Source: AP-16 sp036395835
GTDB taxonomy: Bacteria > Pseudomonadota > Alphaproteobacteria > Rhizobiales > Xanthobacteraceae
Assembly: GCA_036395835.1 (NCBI GenBank)
Contig: DASWCW010000241.1
Coordinates: 1 to 26,881 of the forward strand
DNA: 26,881 nucleotides
Reading direction: 5' to 3'
Shown here: positions 25,321-26,881 of the stretch, piece by piece
Numbering within the stretch: position 1 is the first letter of the stretch
How the letters are laid out: the number at the start of each line of letters is the position of its first letter
Notes under the pieces: generated by a model
Told to the model about the DNA's origin: nothing
Seen by the model: the letters and a program-made list of their open reading frames with translations, nothing else
Databases searched by the model: none
Translations under genes and position numbers: made by a program

Positions 25321-25878
25321 TCAGGGGGTGTACGGTTTCAAATCGCCCCGAACATTTATTGGCGTCGTATCCAGATGCACAATTGTCCCGCTACTCGCAG
25401 GGTATAGTCCGGGTTCCGCCGCAGTGTTGCTGAACGCTACTTCCGCGTACAACTCGTTCCTTGTGGGCCCGCCGTAATACGAAGTCACAGAAGTATTACC
25501 GAAACCGCCCTCGCCCTTAAACCATTTCCACTTCGGCTCGCTTCGGCGCAACTCAGCGACCACCCTCTTGAGTTGATTTTTGCTCTCTTTGTCGGCGCCT
25601 TTGAGCGTCGAACAAGAAAACTGCACATAGGGCTCACCTCGGGGATGACTAACACTTACACCCTGATATTTTTCGACGCCACATCCCATTCCCGGTGGGG
25701 ACACGCTTGAGGGAAGCAACTCCCCAACCTTCTCGCTTTGAAGTTTAGCAAAATCACTGGCCCGCTCCGCCACAGCACGTTTCATCAGTACGCAAAGCTG
25801 ATCGCAAGGTGCTTGGGCAAAGGCAGCACAACACCCACTCACAACAATAGCTGCAGCCCCGAGGAGTATCGAACGCAT
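25321..25878 (-). CDS. Small exported protein of unknown function (possible lipoprotein)
   Basis: This 185-residue protein starts at ATG 25878, chosen because GGAGGGA lies about 6 bases upstream and the N-terminus is a clean signal peptide (MRSILLGAAAIVVSG, then CCAAFAQA). Two processing routes fit: signal peptidase I after AFA (residue 21), or lipoprotein processing at Cys16 in VSGC. The open frame extends upstream to 26067, but that part runs through the repeat copy at 26028 and looks non-coding. The mature part has cysteines (APCDQLCVLMKRA, GMGCGVEKYQG, FSCSTLKGA) and ends in an apparent beta-rich section. I do not recognise the family. Its GC content is lower than that of the flanking metabolic genes, which may mean later acquisition. 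Confidence 0.7.
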   Translation of the reverse strand: MRSILLGAAAIVVSGCCAAFAQAPCDQLCVLMKRAVAERASDFAKLQSEKVGELLPSSVSPPGMGCGVEKYQGVSVSHPRGEPYVQFSCSTLKGADKESKNQLKRVVAELRRSEPKWKWFKGEGGFGNTSVTSYYGGPTRNELYAEVAFSNTAAEPGLYPASSGTIVHLDTTPINVRGDLKPYTP

Positions 25879-26396
25879 AATGTCCCTCCGTACACCACCC
25901 CGACTTGGACTGCCTTGAATACTGGCCGGGAAAACGAAGTCAAGCGGCACCGGAACCATCGCCCAGCGAACAACCGCAGAAGACCCGCACCAGTCGAGCT
26001 TCCGTGTGGATGGCTGCCAAGGTCCGTTCCGGGTCCAAACCCGGTCTTCGGAGTGTGCCCACCCCACGTCCGCTTAGGCGCCGAAAGCGGAATTCCCAGC
26101 GGCCCGCCGATACCGTGAAAGAGAGGCCAGGGACCTGGCCTTCTCGCCAGAAATCTGTGGGTCGAAGCCGGAGAGCAAGCGGAGCGTCGGGGCCTGGGAT
26201 AAGCGCCGTAAGGAGCTGTGGCATAATTGGTGTGTTAGCGCCGGGGCTGTACAGGGCAGCCGGATCGGTGACACGTACATCAAGGCGCTGCGGTAACGGG
26301 GGTCGGGATCGAGGCCGTGGGCTGCATTGTGGGGACCGCGCCAAGATCAGCCTAACCCATTGATTATGCTTGCGGGGTGACGGAGCAGCCCTCCGC
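25879..26396. other. Gene-free stretch with repeat copy B
   Basis: These 518 bp contain no open frame that I trust. They include the second copy of the short interspersed repeat (26028-26055), next to a CCGCTT/AAGCGG palindrome at about 26070-26090. A long minus-strand frame crosses the region, but its composition changes along its length and its start overlaps a better candidate. The promoter of the exported protein at 25878 should lie at its left end; no clear -35/-10 was seen. Confidence 0.45.
26028..26055. repeat. Short interspersed repeat, copy B
   Basis: This is a direct copy of 25196-25223 with 3 mismatches in 28 bases, 0.83 kb away. Together with copy A it brackets the small exported protein gene at 25321-25878. 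Similarity beyond the 28 bases is weak. Confidence 0.6.
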
Positions 26397-26693
26397 TCAC
26401 TTAGCGGTCCTACGCTTCGCCACCGACAAGAACTCGCCGGGGTGCTTCTCCCGCCACATCCGCTCCCTGCCCCGCTTGCCGGCGGGTTCCAGGAAGCGCG
26501 AGCACGCGCGCCATACCGACTGCATGTGCCGGCGCTCGATGAGCAAGCCGCGGTAGACGTGCCGCGTGAAGGCATAGGTCGCGATCTCCCGCGTGGTCTT
26601 CGGATGCCCACCAGCGGACGCCGCAGCCCGGCGGCACATGAGCTGTAGACGGCCGACACGATCCGAGTTTCGCGGTGGTTGCCGTGGTTTCAT
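26397..26693 (-). CDS. Small hypothetical protein, possible winged-helix type
   Basis: This is a 98-residue frame from ATG 26693 with a weak AAAGG upstream. The central part (GGHPKTTREIATYAFTRHVY, then HMQSVWRACSRFLEP and RERMWREK) looks like a real basic helical protein. The T-T-R-E-I-A segment resembles the first helix of small helix-turn-helix proteins. The N-terminal 20 residues are less convincing. A competing minus-strand frame of 239 codons and a plus-strand frame overlap it; this one has the most protein-like composition. No family was recognised, and the gene stands alone in a decayed region. Confidence 0.4.
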   Translation of the reverse strand: MKPRQPPRNSDRVGRLQLMCRRAAASAGGHPKTTREIATYAFTRHVYRGLLIERRHMQSVWRACSRFLEPAGKRGRERMWREKHPGEFLSVAKRRTAK

Positions 26694-26881
26694 CGTATTG
26701 CCTTTGAGGCTTGAAGGATTGTCGACAATAGGGGAGGTATAGGGTTATTCACCGGAACGCTGGCGGTGCTGATACCGCTGTTAATTCAGCAGCCGAGTAC
26801 CGTTTCCCCGTTATTAAACGGTCGGTCACGTGCCCCCGTGCTCCGGCACGCAATCGGGCGGATCCGTCCCCCGAAGCAGTT

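Noticed and set aside
25940..26659. 239-codon minus-strand frame in the gene-poor right end
   Set aside because: One middle section reads like protein (PTDFWREGQVPGLSFTV), but both ends are Arg/Ser-rich, it runs through repeat copy B, and it overlaps the better small frame at 26397-26693.

Overview
The window looks like chromosomal DNA of a GC-rich alphaproteobacterium, most likely of the order Hyphomicrobiales (Bradyrhizobium / Xanthobacteraceae type). Three things suggest this. Codon use is strongly GC-biased, and the protein families match those common in that group (multi-GAF kinases, ABC_sub_bind proteins, a NirA-family reductase paired with a CysJ-like flavoprotein). The intergenic spaces also carry palindromic repeats of the kind scattered through those genomes. 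No rRNA, tRNA, CRISPR array, intact insertion sequence or phage gene was seen.

Layout. (1) 1-3.74 kb: acyl-CoA metabolism. A crotonase-family gene cut by the window edge is followed by two divergent GNAT genes, one apparently frameshifted. Then come a thiolase-superfamily protein without the usual catalytic cysteines and its DUF35 zinc-ribbon/OB-fold partner, ending at an intrinsic terminator. (2) 3.85-9.2 kb: a nitrite assimilation cluster. A sigma-54-like -24/-12 element precedes an FNT nitrite channel, a NirA siroheme/4Fe-4S reductase, an NADPH flavoprotein with an RnfB-like Fe-S motif, and a uroporphyrinogen-III synthase for siroheme supply. The last gene sits between two inverted copies of a palindromic repeat. 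(3) 9.3-12.0 kb, minus strand: an MgtA-type P-type ATPase. (4) 12.5-15.1 kb: a large ADP-forming acyl-CoA synthetase-like protein with a C-terminal GNAT domain. It is followed by a 113-bp inverted-repeat element, an SDR oxidoreductase and a small secreted protein whose 3' end looks frameshifted. (5) 17.1-21.5 kb: a cytosolic histidine kinase with six GAF domains, overlapping by 4 bp a single-domain response regulator. (6) 21.55-24.7 kb, minus strand: phosphoenolpyruvate carboxylase, with a fragment of an ABC substrate-binding protein directly after its stop codon in the same frame. (7) 24.9-26.9 kb: a decayed stretch holding a nucleoside deaminase remnant, two copies of a short interspersed repeat, one small exported protein, one small possible DNA-binding protein and non-coding DNA. 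The last 188 bases hold nothing recognisable.

The best functional story is the nitrite cluster: nitrite enters through the FNT channel and is reduced to ammonium by NirA. Electrons probably come from NADPH through the dedicated flavoprotein rather than from free ferredoxin. NirA and the flavoprotein share a matching N-terminal helix motif that also resembles the N-terminus of E. coli CysJ, which suggests a stable complex. Everything here is read by eye; no database search was possible.
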